Shown here piece by piece: positions 38,241-46,427 of a DNA stretch of 64,000 bases. The stretch is from Lachnospiraceae bacterium NE2001. Lineage in GTDB: Bacteria > Bacillota > Clostridia > Lachnospirales > Lachnospiraceae. A program made the translations under genes and the position numbers. The stretch covers positions 62,001 through 126,000 of the forward strand of contig FOEK01000006.1 in NCBI GenBank assembly GCA_900110635.1. Direction: 5' to 3'. The first letter of the stretch is position 1, and each line of letters begins with the position of its first letter. The notes under the pieces are model-generated. The model was not told the DNA's origin. It searched no databases and saw only the letters and a program-made list of their open reading frames with translations.

Positions 38241-38269
38241 AACATATGCTCGTTTGTTCATATGTTCAA
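38241..38269 (-). promoter_or_regulatory. Promoter and operator of the metal-efflux operon
   Basis: Minus strand TTGAAC (38269-38264), 17-base spacer, TATGTT (38246-38241). The spacer is the imperfect palindrome ATATGAACA/CGAGCATAT, the shape of SmtB/CzrA-type operators, so bound repressor would block RNA polymerase. Confidence 0.7.
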
Positions 38270-38581
38270 TATACGCCCATCTTTCACATTTGTCAATCAC
38301 TTTTTCCATAAAATGTGCAATTAGGGACAGACCTATGTGCAATGGGGACTGTCCCCATTGCACATAATTGTTACGTTAGCCCGTAACACTTTCGAAATAA
38401 TTGTTTGTGTACTTTACATAATATTCCTGGGTGATTTACATAATATCCGTAGTTTATTTGTGCATTTTGTACAATACATCTAAAAATTTTCCGTTATTAT
38501 GAACATATTCACGAAATGTTACAAAAATGTTGCATTTGTATTAATATTGATGTAAAACTTATCTATGCAAAGGAGATTTAT
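38270..38581. other. 312-base gap before the 3D-domain gene
   Basis: Contains the REP-like pair at 38313-38366, a small hairpin GTTACG/CGTAAC (38370-38387), and a 12-base direct repeat TTTACATAATAT at 38413-38424 and 38435-38446 (22 bases apart). A TTGCAT with TAAAAC 17 bases on, near 38530, is a weak promoter guess for the next gene. Confidence 0.5.
38313..38366. repeat. Tandem pair of REP-like palindromes, ATGTGCAA family
   Basis: A half element (ATGTGCAATTAGGGACAG, 38313-38330) is followed by a perfect one at 38334-38366: TATGTGCAATGGGGAC, a central T, and the exact complement. The only locus not beside a stop codon. Confidence 0.85.
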
Positions 38582-39127
38582 ATGAAGAAACTTAAACCAA
38601 TTTTAGTGGCATCAGTATTCTCGCTACTCGCAATAACAGGTTTAAAGGTTCCTGCACAGGATCTTACTGCTGAGGAAACCTCTCCTATCAACATCACAGC
38701 CAAGGAGCTTCTTGAGGATCACAAAGCTGAGGTTGAGGCTGAAAAAGCTGCACAGGACGAGAAGTGCCGTGAGATGTATGAAAATAGAATTGAAGATTAC
38801 AAGATTCAGGCAGAAACAAGCCTGGACCGTGTTGCAAAAAACAGCCAGAACGCACCTAAGGGCAAGTTCATAGGCGGATACGAGCTTACAGCTTATATAG
38901 CAACAGGAAACAGATGTGCATCCGGCGTTTATCCTTCAGTCAATCACACAGTTGCCTGCAACTCTATCCCACTTGGTACTAAGATATATATCGAAGGCTA
39001 CGGCGAATACGTAGTTGAAGATACAGGCGGAATGGCAGGAAATGTTATAGATATATTCGTAGCTGACTACGGTTCAGCAATCCAGTTCGGACGTAGAACT
39101 GCTAACGTATACGTAATTGAAGACTAA
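38582..39127 (+). CDS. Secreted 3D-domain protein
   Basis: 181 residues. Signal peptide to about residue 25 (VPAQD), a charged Glu/Lys/Ala helix (33-75), then a C-terminal 3D domain: LTAYIATGNRCASG, IPLGTKIYIEGYG, VEDTGGM and VIDIFVADYG, which include the three Asp that name the family. Such domains resemble the MltA catalytic fold and occur in YabE/Rpf-type cell-wall proteins. The frame opens at 38516, but ATG at 38582 with AAGGAG is followed by the signal peptide, so it is the start. Confidence 0.88.
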   Translation: MKKLKPILVASVFSLLAITGLKVPAQDLTAEETSPINITAKELLEDHKAEVEAEKAAQDEKCREMYENRIEDYKIQAETSLDRVAKNSQNAPKGKFIGGYELTAYIATGNRCASGVYPSVNHTVACNSIPLGTKIYIEGYGEYVVEDTGGMAGNVIDIFVADYGSAIQFGRRTANVYVIED

Positions 39128-39168
39128 AAAAATCACCAATTGGGGACAGTCCCCAATTGGTGATTTTT
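39128..39168. repeat. REP-like palindrome, AATCACCAA family, acting as terminator
   Basis: Perfect 20-base arms around a single A: AAAAATCACCAATTGGGGAC and its complement ending in TTTTT. It begins one base after the stop of the 3D-domain gene. Confidence 0.92.
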
Positions 39169-39218
39169 ATATTTGGGCATCTTGGTGCCCTGCTTTGTAC
39201 CGCTTGGTAGTGAAAGTA

Positions 39219-39247
39219 TTGTGCTATTCCTGACACTTCTGTATGAT
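39219..39247 (+). promoter_or_regulatory. Promoter of the LytTR module
   Basis: TTGTGC, 17-base spacer, TATGAT, about 33 bases before the first gene. No matching pair of LytTR direct-repeat sites was recognised nearby. Confidence 0.55.
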
Positions 39248-39279
39248 GTGAAAAAATCAAGAAAACAGGAGGATCTGAT

Positions 39280-39864
39280 ATGGATACTATTAAACTTAAG
39301 GAATGTATAATGAGACTTGATGAACTGAAGAAGGATGCGCAGGAAGTACAGAAAAAGGGACTTCCATTTATGATGGCATCTGTGGTTATATGGACAATGA
39401 TATTAGCGGTGCAGTTTCTAAATATGAAAATGATCAGCATCAATTTTTATACATTTATGTGCTCAAGTTTTCTACTGCCGCTAGCATTTGGCTTTTCAAA
39501 AGTGATAAAGGCTGATATATTTAAAAAGACGGACAATCCTATCAACAAACTTGGCTTTATATGCACACTGAACCAGATGCTGTATCTGGTGATCGTTATG
39601 TGGGCTTTCAGCAAGAGTCCAGAAGCTATGCTCTTACTCTACGCTATGGTATTCGGAGCGCATCTACTTCCATATGGCTGGGTTTATGATAGCAAAGCAT
39701 ATACAGCTGCAGCTATAATCGAGACCATAGGAGCAATGCTCATCTTTACTTTCGTCGGAAGATACGCAACAGTTCTCTTTATGATCGTCGTTCAGATAGT
39801 TGTATGCATTTGTCTCGCAACTGAGATAAGAAAGGCCAAAACAAAAATTGAGAGTAGATATTAA
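39280..39864 (+). CDS. Small membrane protein, DUF7010-like
   Basis: 194 residues: a soluble N-terminal helix, then about six hydrophobic segments ending in a Lys-rich tail. It resembles the uncharacterised DUF7010 membrane family (from memory, not certain). AGGAGG lies seven bases before the ATG. It overlaps the LytTR gene by 17 bases, and is thus translationally linked to it, which suggests it is the target or partner of the regulator. Confidence 0.65.
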   Translation: MDTIKLKECIMRLDELKKDAQEVQKKGLPFMMASVVIWTMILAVQFLNMKMISINFYTFMCSSFLLPLAFGFSKVIKADIFKKTDNPINKLGFICTLNQMLYLVIVMWAFSKSPEAMLLLYAMVFGAHLLPYGWVYDSKAYTAAAIIETIGAMLIFTFVGRYATVLFMIVVQIVVCICLATEIRKAKTKIESRY

Positions 39865-40288
39865 AAATGATACTGAAGAAGCGTTATATGTAGAAATCCA
39901 CTGCAAGGATGTGACAGGCGAAGTTTCCAAGCTGGAACGACACATAAAAAGATTCAGGTCATTCATCCCTGCAACAGATAATGGCGAGCTTCTAAATGTC
40001 GCAATTGACGCGATACTTTATATAGAATCTGTGGACAAGAAAACATTTATCTATACAGAAAAAAGAGTACTTATGACGGATAAAAGGCTCTATGAGCTGG
40101 AAGAGCTTCTGAACAAGAAAGACTTTTTCAGATGCTCTAAATCGACTATTATTCACCTGAATAAGGTGACGAAGCTAAAGCCTGAGATAAACAGAAATAT
40201 AATCGCCACACTAACAAATGGTGAAAATGTAGTTATATCAAGACGATATGCGAGCGAACTTAAAGCGCTACTAAAAATAGAGGGATAA
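39848..40288 (+). CDS. LytTR-domain transcription regulator
   Basis: 146 residues with a C-terminal LytTR DNA-binding domain (about 45-146): AILYIESVDKKTFIYTEKR, LEELLNKKDFFRCSKSTIIHLNKV and VVISRRYASELK are its usual strands. There is no receiver domain, so it is not a classical response regulator. Start is TTG at 39848 inside the preceding gene; the binding site (AAAGG, 12 bases) is loose. Paired with the DUF3021 gene downstream. Confidence 0.87.
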   Translation: MRVDIKNDTEEALYVEIHCKDVTGEVSKLERHIKRFRSFIPATDNGELLNVAIDAILYIESVDKKTFIYTEKRVLMTDKRLYELEELLNKKDFFRCSKSTIIHLNKVTKLKPEINRNIIATLTNGENVVISRRYASELKALLKIEG

Positions 40289-40291
40289 ATA

Positions 40292-40732
40292 ATGGATAAG
40301 ATTAAAGGATTTTTAAAAGGATTAAGGGACGCAGTGGCATTCAGCTTCTCATGGCTTACGATATGCGTGATCATCGTATCACTTCTATCAGGAAATAAAA
40401 TAGTTACAGTCAGTTTTCTCACAAAGCTCTTTCTTCTATGCCTATGGGGATCGATATCATTTACCCTTTGTTTTAGAAATCAAAGGTTTGCAAAAAAAGG
40501 CTTCATGTTTTCACTGACTGCCTTCTACATACTTTTTATTCCTGTCGAAATTGTGATGTTCTATCTTATGGGCATCTTCAGTCAGGCCGGAAGTCCCGGC
40601 CTGTGGATGATGTTCGGCGGGATAGTTGTAATAATGTACCTTGTTTCGGCTATTATCGATAAAGTAATAATGCGTCGCAGATCAGAACTTTATACCGAAA
40701 AATTAACAGCCTACAATAAGCTTAAAGATTAG
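40292..40732 (+). CDS. DUF3021 membrane protein
   Basis: 146 residues, four hydrophobic segments and a basic C-terminal helix. LytTR regulator plus small membrane protein is a recurrent pair in Firmicutes; in streptococcal LytTR regulatory systems the membrane partner restrains the regulator, so the same role is inferred here. ATG at 40292 follows AGAGGG with seven bases of spacing. It converges with the MATE gene with seven bases between stops and no visible terminator. Confidence 0.8.
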   Translation: MDKIKGFLKGLRDAVAFSFSWLTICVIIVSLLSGNKIVTVSFLTKLFLLCLWGSISFTLCFRNQRFAKKGFMFSLTAFYILFIPVEIVMFYLMGIFSQAGSPGLWMMFGGIVVIMYLVSAIIDKVIMRRRSELYTEKLTAYNKLKD

Positions 40733-40739
40733 AACATTT

Positions 40740-42125
40740 CTATCTTACAGCTGGTCTTACGATTCCAACACTCTTTCTCTTTATAAGCTCCAGGCCCTTC
40801 AGTCTCTTCATGATCATCGCGTAAGCAAATATCAGGAAAATATCTGCAAGCACCCAGGCAAGAGGGCTGGCAAGACAGGCTGCTTTGTAACCGTAAGTCG
40901 GAACAAGGACAAAACCAGCAAATGTTCTGGCTATCATTTCAAACACACCAGCAAGTATAGCCAGCATAGAATATCCCATTCCCTGAATTGTAAAACGAAC
41001 TATGTTTACAAGCGCGAGAAATGCGTAGAACAAAGAATTATACTTAAGATACATAGATGTATTCTTAAGAAGAAGTGCACTTGGTTCCTTGATGAACAAC
41101 CTTGCCAGATCCTGACCAAAGAAGCTTAGGATAGAAAATGCAACTACTGAATATACACAGCCAATGATAATACACCATTTGAGTCCCTGATTGATTCTAC
41201 CAAGTTCCTTTGCGCCCATATTCTGTCCTGAATAGGTTGCAGCCGTAGATCCAAGAGCATCAAAAGGACAACAGAAAAACATACTTATCTTAAGAGCCGT
41301 TGCCGAAGATGCAACGTATGTACTTCCGAGTATATTTACAGCTGACTGAAGCACCACACTACCGATAGCAGTAATCGAATACTGAAGCCCCATTGGAACG
41401 CCAATATACAGAAGCTTTCCAACATAGTTCATATCCAGTGGAAGATCCGACTTAGTCAGTCTGAGTATTTCAAACTTACGTCCCATATAGAAGATACATA
41501 AGAATCCAGATACAAGCTGAGATATAACTGTAGCCCAGGCAGGTCCAGCTATTCCCATATACTGAACCATCACAATATCAAGCAGGATATTAAGAGCCGA
41601 TGAGATAAGCAGGAAATACACAGGGGTTCTGCTATCTCCCAGACTTCTCATAATACCCGACGCCATATTATACATTATCGTCACAGGAATGCCTAAGAAT
41701 AATATGGAAATGTATATATACGCATCGTTAATTATATTCGATGGTGTATGTAACAGCTTAAGAATATTCATACATAACAGATATACTACTACTGTTATTA
41801 TTGTTCCGAATGCAGCAGCTGTCCAGATGGCATTTGCCACAAACTTTCTCATAGACACGAAATCCTTTGCTCCGAACTTCTGGGCAATAGGAATAGCAAA
41901 TCCTGTACAAAGACCCATACAGAATCCAATGATCATAAAGTTTATAGCACCTGTAGAGCCAACAGCAGCAAGGCTGTCTTCTCCAAGATATCTTCCAATG
42001 ATCACAGTATCTACAAGACTGTAAAACTGCTGGAATAGATATCCAATAAGCGTTGGCAGCATAAAGCCCAATATATGTTTAAACGGTGAACCCGTAGTCA
42101 TATCAACTGTTTTCTTATTTGTCAC
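40740..42125 (-). CDS. MATE-family multidrug efflux protein
   Basis: 461-residue transporter with twelve predicted membrane helices; typical MATE blocks are IGYLFQQFYSLVDTVIIGRY at the start and GIAGPAWATVISQ in the middle. Cation-coupled export of drugs or metabolites is inferred from family. Start is GTG at 42125 with GGAGGG seven bases upstream. Monocistronic behind its own promoter. Confidence 0.92.
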   Translation of the reverse strand: MTNKKTVDMTTGSPFKHILGFMLPTLIGYLFQQFYSLVDTVIIGRYLGEDSLAAVGSTGAINFMIIGFCMGLCTGFAIPIAQKFGAKDFVSMRKFVANAIWTAAAFGTIITVVVYLLCMNILKLLHTPSNIINDAYIYISILFLGIPVTIMYNMASGIMRSLGDSRTPVYFLLISSALNILLDIVMVQYMGIAGPAWATVISQLVSGFLCIFYMGRKFEILRLTKSDLPLDMNYVGKLLYIGVPMGLQYSITAIGSVVLQSAVNILGSTYVASSATALKISMFFCCPFDALGSTAATYSGQNMGAKELGRINQGLKWCIIIGCVYSVVAFSILSFFGQDLARLFIKEPSALLLKNTSMYLKYNSLFYAFLALVNIVRFTIQGMGYSMLAILAGVFEMIARTFAGFVLVPTYGYKAACLASPLAWVLADIFLIFAYAMIMKRLKGLELIKRKSVGIVRPAVR

Positions 42126-42158
42126 TTTCGTCCCTCCTAATTAACCATTCGAAGGAAT

Positions 42159-42187
42159 GTTATACTACTTTCGACAGGGAACTGCAA
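42159..42187 (-). promoter_or_regulatory. Promoter of the MATE gene
   Basis: Minus strand TTGCAG, 17-base spacer, TATAAC, about 35 bases before the GTG start. Confidence 0.65.
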
Positions 42188-42212
42188 TAATGAATATCTG
42201 CAAAAAGTATAA

Positions 42213-42252
42213 AAAATCACCAATTGGGGACAGTCCCCAATTGGTGATCTTT
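42213..42252. repeat. REP-like palindrome, AATCACCAA family
   Basis: ATCACCAATTGGGGAC, central A, exact complement, flanked by A-run and CTTT. Nearly identical to the copy at 39128. It ends three bases from the stop of the DegV gene. Confidence 0.9.
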
Positions 42253-42254
42253 GT

Positions 42255-43139
42255 TTAGTCGATTCGTTTTTTACCCTTGAAGAAGAGGGCTACTGTACCA
42301 GGTCCTGTGTGGCTGACAATTGTACAGCCGATATCGAAACGGTGTACTCTTCCCTTAAGCTGTGGGAAGGTTTCTTCGATAAGCGCCTGAACCTGATCTC
42401 CGAGTTCTTGGTCGGAATCAGATATAAATACCTTGCCAGTATAGTTGATGCCGCTATCAGCATCCTCAACCATTTTCTCGACGATACGCTTTACAACCTT
42501 CTTCTTGGTTCTGATCTTCTCTCTTGGAATAAGTCTTCCCTCAAAGTCTACATTTAACAGAGGACATATGCTGAGGGCCTGGCCAATGGTACCAGCTGTC
42601 TTAGAGATACGGCCGCCCTTGATATAATATTTTAAATCAGTTGAGAAGAACCAATGATTGATGAGCAGCTTGTTTTTCTCTATCCAATCTGCCAGTTCAT
42701 CCATCGAAAGTCCTTCGTCTCGCTTGTCAGCAGCATAATCCATCAGAAGTCCATATCCAGAAGATGCAGCCATTGAATCAATAACGATGATCTTTCTGTC
42801 TGGATATTCCTCCATCATCATTTTGGCCGCAGTGCAGGCAGCATTATATGTTCCTGATATACCCGAAGAAAGAGTAACGTGCAGTACGTCTTTTCCTTCT
42901 TTTAGAAACTCCTCAAAATATGTCTGATACTCACCAAGGCTGACCTGTGATGTCTTAGTATCGGCACCTTCCTCCATTCTCTTAATAAGCTCTCTTGGAG
43001 AAAATGATAATCCCATATCATCCTTTACGCTGAGGCCATCCAGTGTAACATTGAAAAATGCATACGGCAGATCTCTGCGTTTCATCCACTCTGGATTAAG
43101 ATCACAGGATGCGCAACAGCTTAGTACATATTCGCTCAT
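42255..43139 (-). CDS. DegV-family fatty-acid-binding protein
   Basis: 294-residue soluble protein. DegV motifs: KTSQVSLGEY, SSGISGTYNAA, YYIKGGRIS and the C-terminal IGCTIVSHTGPGTVALFF. Family members (FakB) present fatty acids to FakA kinase, which is not in this window. ATG at 43139. A TATAAT with a TTGTAA 15 bases away lies about 50 bases upstream. Confidence 0.92.
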   Translation of the reverse strand: MSEYVLSCCASCDLNPEWMKRRDLPYAFFNVTLDGLSVKDDMGLSFSPRELIKRMEEGADTKTSQVSLGEYQTYFEEFLKEGKDVLHVTLSSGISGTYNAACTAAKMMMEEYPDRKIIVIDSMAASSGYGLLMDYAADKRDEGLSMDELADWIEKNKLLINHWFFSTDLKYYIKGGRISKTAGTIGQALSICPLLNVDFEGRLIPREKIRTKKKVVKRIVEKMVEDADSGINYTGKVFISDSDQELGDQVQALIEETFPQLKGRVHRFDIGCTIVSHTGPGTVALFFKGKKRID

Positions 43140-43181
43140 AATTAAAAACTCTCTTTCATTTCTTACTTTTTATAACGTAAT

Positions 43182-43208
43182 ATTATAGTGTATCTATATA
43201 GATTACAA
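43182..43208 (-). promoter_or_regulatory. Possible promoter of the DegV gene
   Basis: Minus strand TTGTAA, 15-base spacer (short), TATAAT. Confidence 0.45.
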
Positions 43209-43233
43209 GAACCTTTCTTTGGAAAGAAATCAG

Positions 43234-44103
43234 TTACTGTGTACGTTGATTCTTGTAATGAATGTTCTCAAGTATCTCGTTGGTAACTGTTCTATCGATT
43301 ATAGCCTTGAGAAGCGCATCCAGCTCGCTTCCTTCTCTGTAATCTGCAGGGGCGAAATATTTGATACGGTCATCCCTCATCATCTTCTTTACCTTAGTCA
43401 TATCCCTGGATTCACAGTCATATACGCCAATGGAATGACCACCGTAGGAGTTAACCAGCTTCATGCAAGGGATATCAGTATCGCTGTCGCCGATATAAAC
43501 CATATTTCTAAATGGCACTCTCATCTCATCAGGATCGAAGTGATCATTTACACCATTATCATTTACATCAAGCACACCCTTTGAGATTCTAAAGAGAAAC
43601 TGAGTCTTGTTGGTATAGTTGACAGCCTGAGCAGGCCATACAGCAACGCCTCTTTCATTATATAAAAATGAGCTGGCGAATATCTTGTCAAATGCACCAT
43701 TCTGTGCCAGGACTGTACCCTCGATCATCTCTTTAAGACCAGAGGAGATAATGTAATGTTCAACAATTACCCCCTTCTCTTTTCCGTATGCCCTCATACG
43801 GTCAAACCAGTCGATGGCACCAGGGAAAACCTTAACCTTGGAACCATACTCATTTAAGGTCTTACGATTAAATACAAGATTACCCTCCGCCTCACGGATC
43901 ATCATATACATATAGGCAAGATTTGGGTCCATATCATTTGCGAAGCCCATCTCATTTGTTTTCTTCCAGAATTCATCTACGTCATAGCCTACAGACTGTA
44001 TATAACCCTGAGCCTGCATATCGTCAGGTGTAAGTGTCTTATCAAAATCGTAGCAGATTGCGAGAACCGGTTGGTCCTCCTTTTTCTTTCTTTCAAACTC
44101 CAT
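43234..44103 (-). CDS. HAD-superfamily phosphatase
   Basis: 289 residues. Motif I YDFDKTLT (nucleophile and acid Asp), motif II ISSGLKEM, motif III/IV VYIGDSDTDIPCM. The large cap region between motifs I and II (about 100 residues) resembles phosphoserine-phosphatase-like HADs. Substrate unknown. The frame extends to 44166, overlapping rnhA, but the first Met with sensible context is the ATG at 44103, 16 bases after the rnhA stop. Confidence 0.88.
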   Translation of the reverse strand: MEFERKKKEDQPVLAICYDFDKTLTPDDMQAQGYIQSVGYDVDEFWKKTNEMGFANDMDPNLAYMYMMIREAEGNLVFNRKTLNEYGSKVKVFPGAIDWFDRMRAYGKEKGVIVEHYIISSGLKEMIEGTVLAQNGAFDKIFASSFLYNERGVAVWPAQAVNYTNKTQFLFRISKGVLDVNDNGVNDHFDPDEMRVPFRNMVYIGDSDTDIPCMKLVNSYGGHSIGVYDCESRDMTKVKKMMRDDRIKYFAPADYREGSELDALLKAIIDRTVTNEILENIHYKNQRTQ

Positions 44104-44119
44104 AGTAACCCCCGTCCTC

Positions 44120-44827
44120 TTATTCGACACCAGCAGCTGACTTAGCCAGCTGGTCGGCACGTTCATTTCCCATATCGCCTGAATGGCCCTTAACCTTATG
44201 GAAATTTACCTCGAGCCTGTCCTTTATCGAGTCATAAAAGGCTTTGTATGCTCTGGTTCCTTCCTTGTTTGTTTTCCAGAGCCCAAGAGCCCATTTTTCA
44301 ATTCCCTCATAGTCATAAAAAATATCTATACTTGCGATGCCGTGATCAAGACAATACTGCATTGCGTGTCTCGAACCCTCGACCTCTCCAGCCACATTTC
44401 TCATTGCAGCCATCTCTTCGTCTGAATATGCCTCGCACTGTTCCACCAGGTCGTCGCCTGCAAGGAGAACCATACCGTAAGCATAGACCTTCGTTGATAT
44501 ATTGTAGCTTCCGTCTACAAAAGCCACAGCTTCGCTCTCTCTGAGAGACTCCATATAATACTTTATATCATCAGAGTCAAATAGTACCGATGACTTAACC
44601 TGCGTCACCTGTTTTTGTGCACGTACTTTGACCTGCCTGGATGACGTACTATCTTTATTACTATCTATAACACCACCCATAAACTCCTCAGCCTCAGCCA
44701 GAGTCTTAAAACCTTTAAAGATTGCGCCTGAAAAACCGTGTACATTTGCCTGGCACTCGGCCCAGGTCTCATATATTCCAGGATTAACTCCCTTTTTTAC
44801 CGCGTAATAATTTTTCTTATCTGCCAT
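44120..44827 (-). CDS. rnhA: Ribonuclease HI with N-terminal RNA/DNA hybrid-binding domain
   Basis: 235 residues. N-terminal viroplasmin-type domain YYAVKKGVNPGIYETWAECQ (7-26) binds hybrids, as in eukaryotic RNase H1. The catalytic domain has Asp in FVDGSYN, Glu in AGEVEGSRHA, Asp in IDIFYDYEG, His in KVKGHSGD and Asp in ERADQLAK: a complete set. Degrades RNA in RNA-DNA hybrids. ATG at 44827 after AAGGAA. Confidence 0.93.
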   Translation of the reverse strand: MADKKNYYAVKKGVNPGIYETWAECQANVHGFSGAIFKGFKTLAEAEEFMGGVIDSNKDSTSSRQVKVRAQKQVTQVKSSVLFDSDDIKYYMESLRESEAVAFVDGSYNISTKVYAYGMVLLAGDDLVEQCEAYSDEEMAAMRNVAGEVEGSRHAMQYCLDHGIASIDIFYDYEGIEKWALGLWKTNKEGTRAYKAFYDSIKDRLEVNFHKVKGHSGDMGNERADQLAKSAAGVE

Positions 44828-44845
44828 AATTCCTTATTCTAAACT

Positions 44846-44878
44846 ATCAACAACTGAGAACCGTCCCCATTTGGTGAT
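44846..44878. repeat. REP-like element, AATCACCAA family, imperfect
   Basis: Minus strand AATCACCAAATGGGGACG, then GTTCTCAGTTGTTGAT. Its first AA forms part of the TAA stop of the ABC ATPase gene. Confidence 0.75.
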
Positions 44879-45654
44879 TACAGCATTCCAAGGAAATGCT
44901 TTGTTCTTACTTTTTTAGGATTTTCAAATACTTCTTTTGGAGTACCCTTCTCCAGCACTATGCCTTTATCCATAAAGATCACCTGATCCGATACATCCTT
45001 GGCGAAGGACATCTCGTGAGTCACGATGATCATAGTCATCTTCTTCTCAGCCAGTTCCTTTATAACCTTGAGAACTTCGCCTGTGAGCTCTGGATCCAGA
45101 GCCGAGGTTGGTTCATCGAAGCAAAGTATATCCGGTTTCATTGCAAGAGCCCGGGCTATAGCCACTCTCTGCTGCTGACCACCCGAGAGCTGATGTGGAT
45201 AATTGTCCATTCTCTCAGACAGCCCCATCTGGTTAAGAAGCTCTTCAGCCTCCTTACGGATCGACTCATTTATTTCTTTCTTGTTAGACTTGTAATCATC
45301 CTGTCTCTTTGCCTGAAGCTGTCTTGGAAGCATAACATTTCCAAGGGCAGTATACTGCGGAAAGAGATTAAATGACTGAAATACCAGACCAAAATGAAGT
45401 ATATTCTTTCTCTTCACAGACTCCTTCAGGTACTGTGGATCCTCTGCATCGAAGACAGTCTCTCCATTTACACGTATTACTCCCTTACCAGGCTGCTCCA
45501 GAAAATTAAGACAACGAAGAAGGGTTGTCTTGCCGCTTCCAGAGGAACCAATGATCGAGAGAACCTGGCTCTTCTCCAATGTAAAGCATATATCCTTCAG
45601 AACCTCAGTCTTGCCAAAGGATTTACTTATATGTTCAACCTCTAATATACTCAT
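44878..45654 (-). CDS. Polar amino acid ABC transporter ATPase (GlnQ type)
   Basis: 258 residues. Walker [22 protein letters not shown], signature LSGGQQQR, Walker [16 protein letters not shown]: all intact. ATG at 45654 with AGGAG six bases upstream. Third gene of binding protein-permease-ATPase. Its stop codon is completed by the REP-like element. Confidence 0.93.
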   Translation of the reverse strand: MSILEVEHISKSFGKTEVLKDICFTLEKSQVLSIIGSSGSGKTTLLRCLNFLEQPGKGVIRVNGETVFDAEDPQYLKESVKRKNILHFGLVFQSFNLFPQYTALGNVMLPRQLQAKRQDDYKSNKKEINESIRKEAEELLNQMGLSERMDNYPHQLSGGQQQRVAIARALAMKPDILCFDEPTSALDPELTGEVLKVIKELAEKKMTMIIVTHEMSFAKDVSDQVIFMDKGIVLEKGTPKEVFENPKKVRTKHFLGML

Positions 45655-45693
45655 ACATCTCTCCTGTAAAGATTTCCCATTCTATTAATTAGG

Positions 45694-46380
45694 CTACCTA
45701 AAGAAATTCAGCTTCTTCTCCAATCCTCCAAGAAGCAGTGTAAGAAGACCGTTACATATCAGGTAATAAATCGCCGTAAAGAATAGTGGCCAGATTGCGC
45801 CAGAGATACCCTGGGAGCCCTTCATAAACGCCTGACCTGCCCAGATTACCTCCTGAAGTGCTATGATCCTTGCAAGGGATGTGTCCTTAACCAGGGTAAG
45901 TATCTCGTTGGACATAGGTGGAAGTATACGCTTCACCATCTGAAGAAGCTTTACTTTAAAGAACACCTCTGACTTAGTCATTCCCAGCACATAGCCAGCC
46001 TCGTCCTGTCCAACCGGGATGCTGATGATTCCACCTCTGAAAATCTCTGAGAAATAGCAGGCATAATTGATGATAAATGCCACTGACGACGCAACGAAAC
46101 GGCCTGTCTCATCTCCGCCCCAGATAGCGTTATGCATAACAAGTCCAGGGAAATAATAGATAATAAGAAGCTGGATCATAAGTGGAGTACCTCTTATGAT
46201 CCAGATAAGTATCTTAAAGAAGCCCTTTACTGGAAGTATCTTCGACATAGAGCCAAATGATATAAGCAGTCCCAAAGGTACTGCACCAAGCAATGTCACA
46301 AAGAACAGCTTTAATGTCTGAAGAAAACCTATATTAAGGGCGTGTATTACTATTGGTAATTGTTCTAAAAATAGTTCCAT
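45694..46380 (-). CDS. Polar amino acid ABC transporter permease
   Basis: 228 residues, about five membrane segments, with the HisM/GlnP motifs GFLQTLKLFFVTLLGAVPLG and YACYFSEIFRGGIISIPVGQ, where the latter is the EAA loop that contacts the ATPase. ATG at 46380 after AGAGG. It probably forms a homodimer in the membrane. Confidence 0.92.
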   Translation of the reverse strand: MELFLEQLPIVIHALNIGFLQTLKLFFVTLLGAVPLGLLISFGSMSKILPVKGFFKILIWIIRGTPLMIQLLIIYYFPGLVMHNAIWGGDETGRFVASSVAFIINYACYFSEIFRGGIISIPVGQDEAGYVLGMTKSEVFFKVKLLQMVKRILPPMSNEILTLVKDTSLARIIALQEVIWAGQAFMKGSQGISGAIWPLFFTAIYYLICNGLLTLLLGGLEKKLNFFR

Positions 46381-46427
46381 ACGAAACCTCTATTTCAAAA
46401 CTTCGTTTCGTTTATTTCTGATTCTGA

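Noticed and set aside
44103-44166. HAD phosphatase starting at 44166
   Set aside because: Would overlap rnhA by 47 bases; the added residues look like shifted rnhA sequence, and ATG 44103 follows the rnhA stop.
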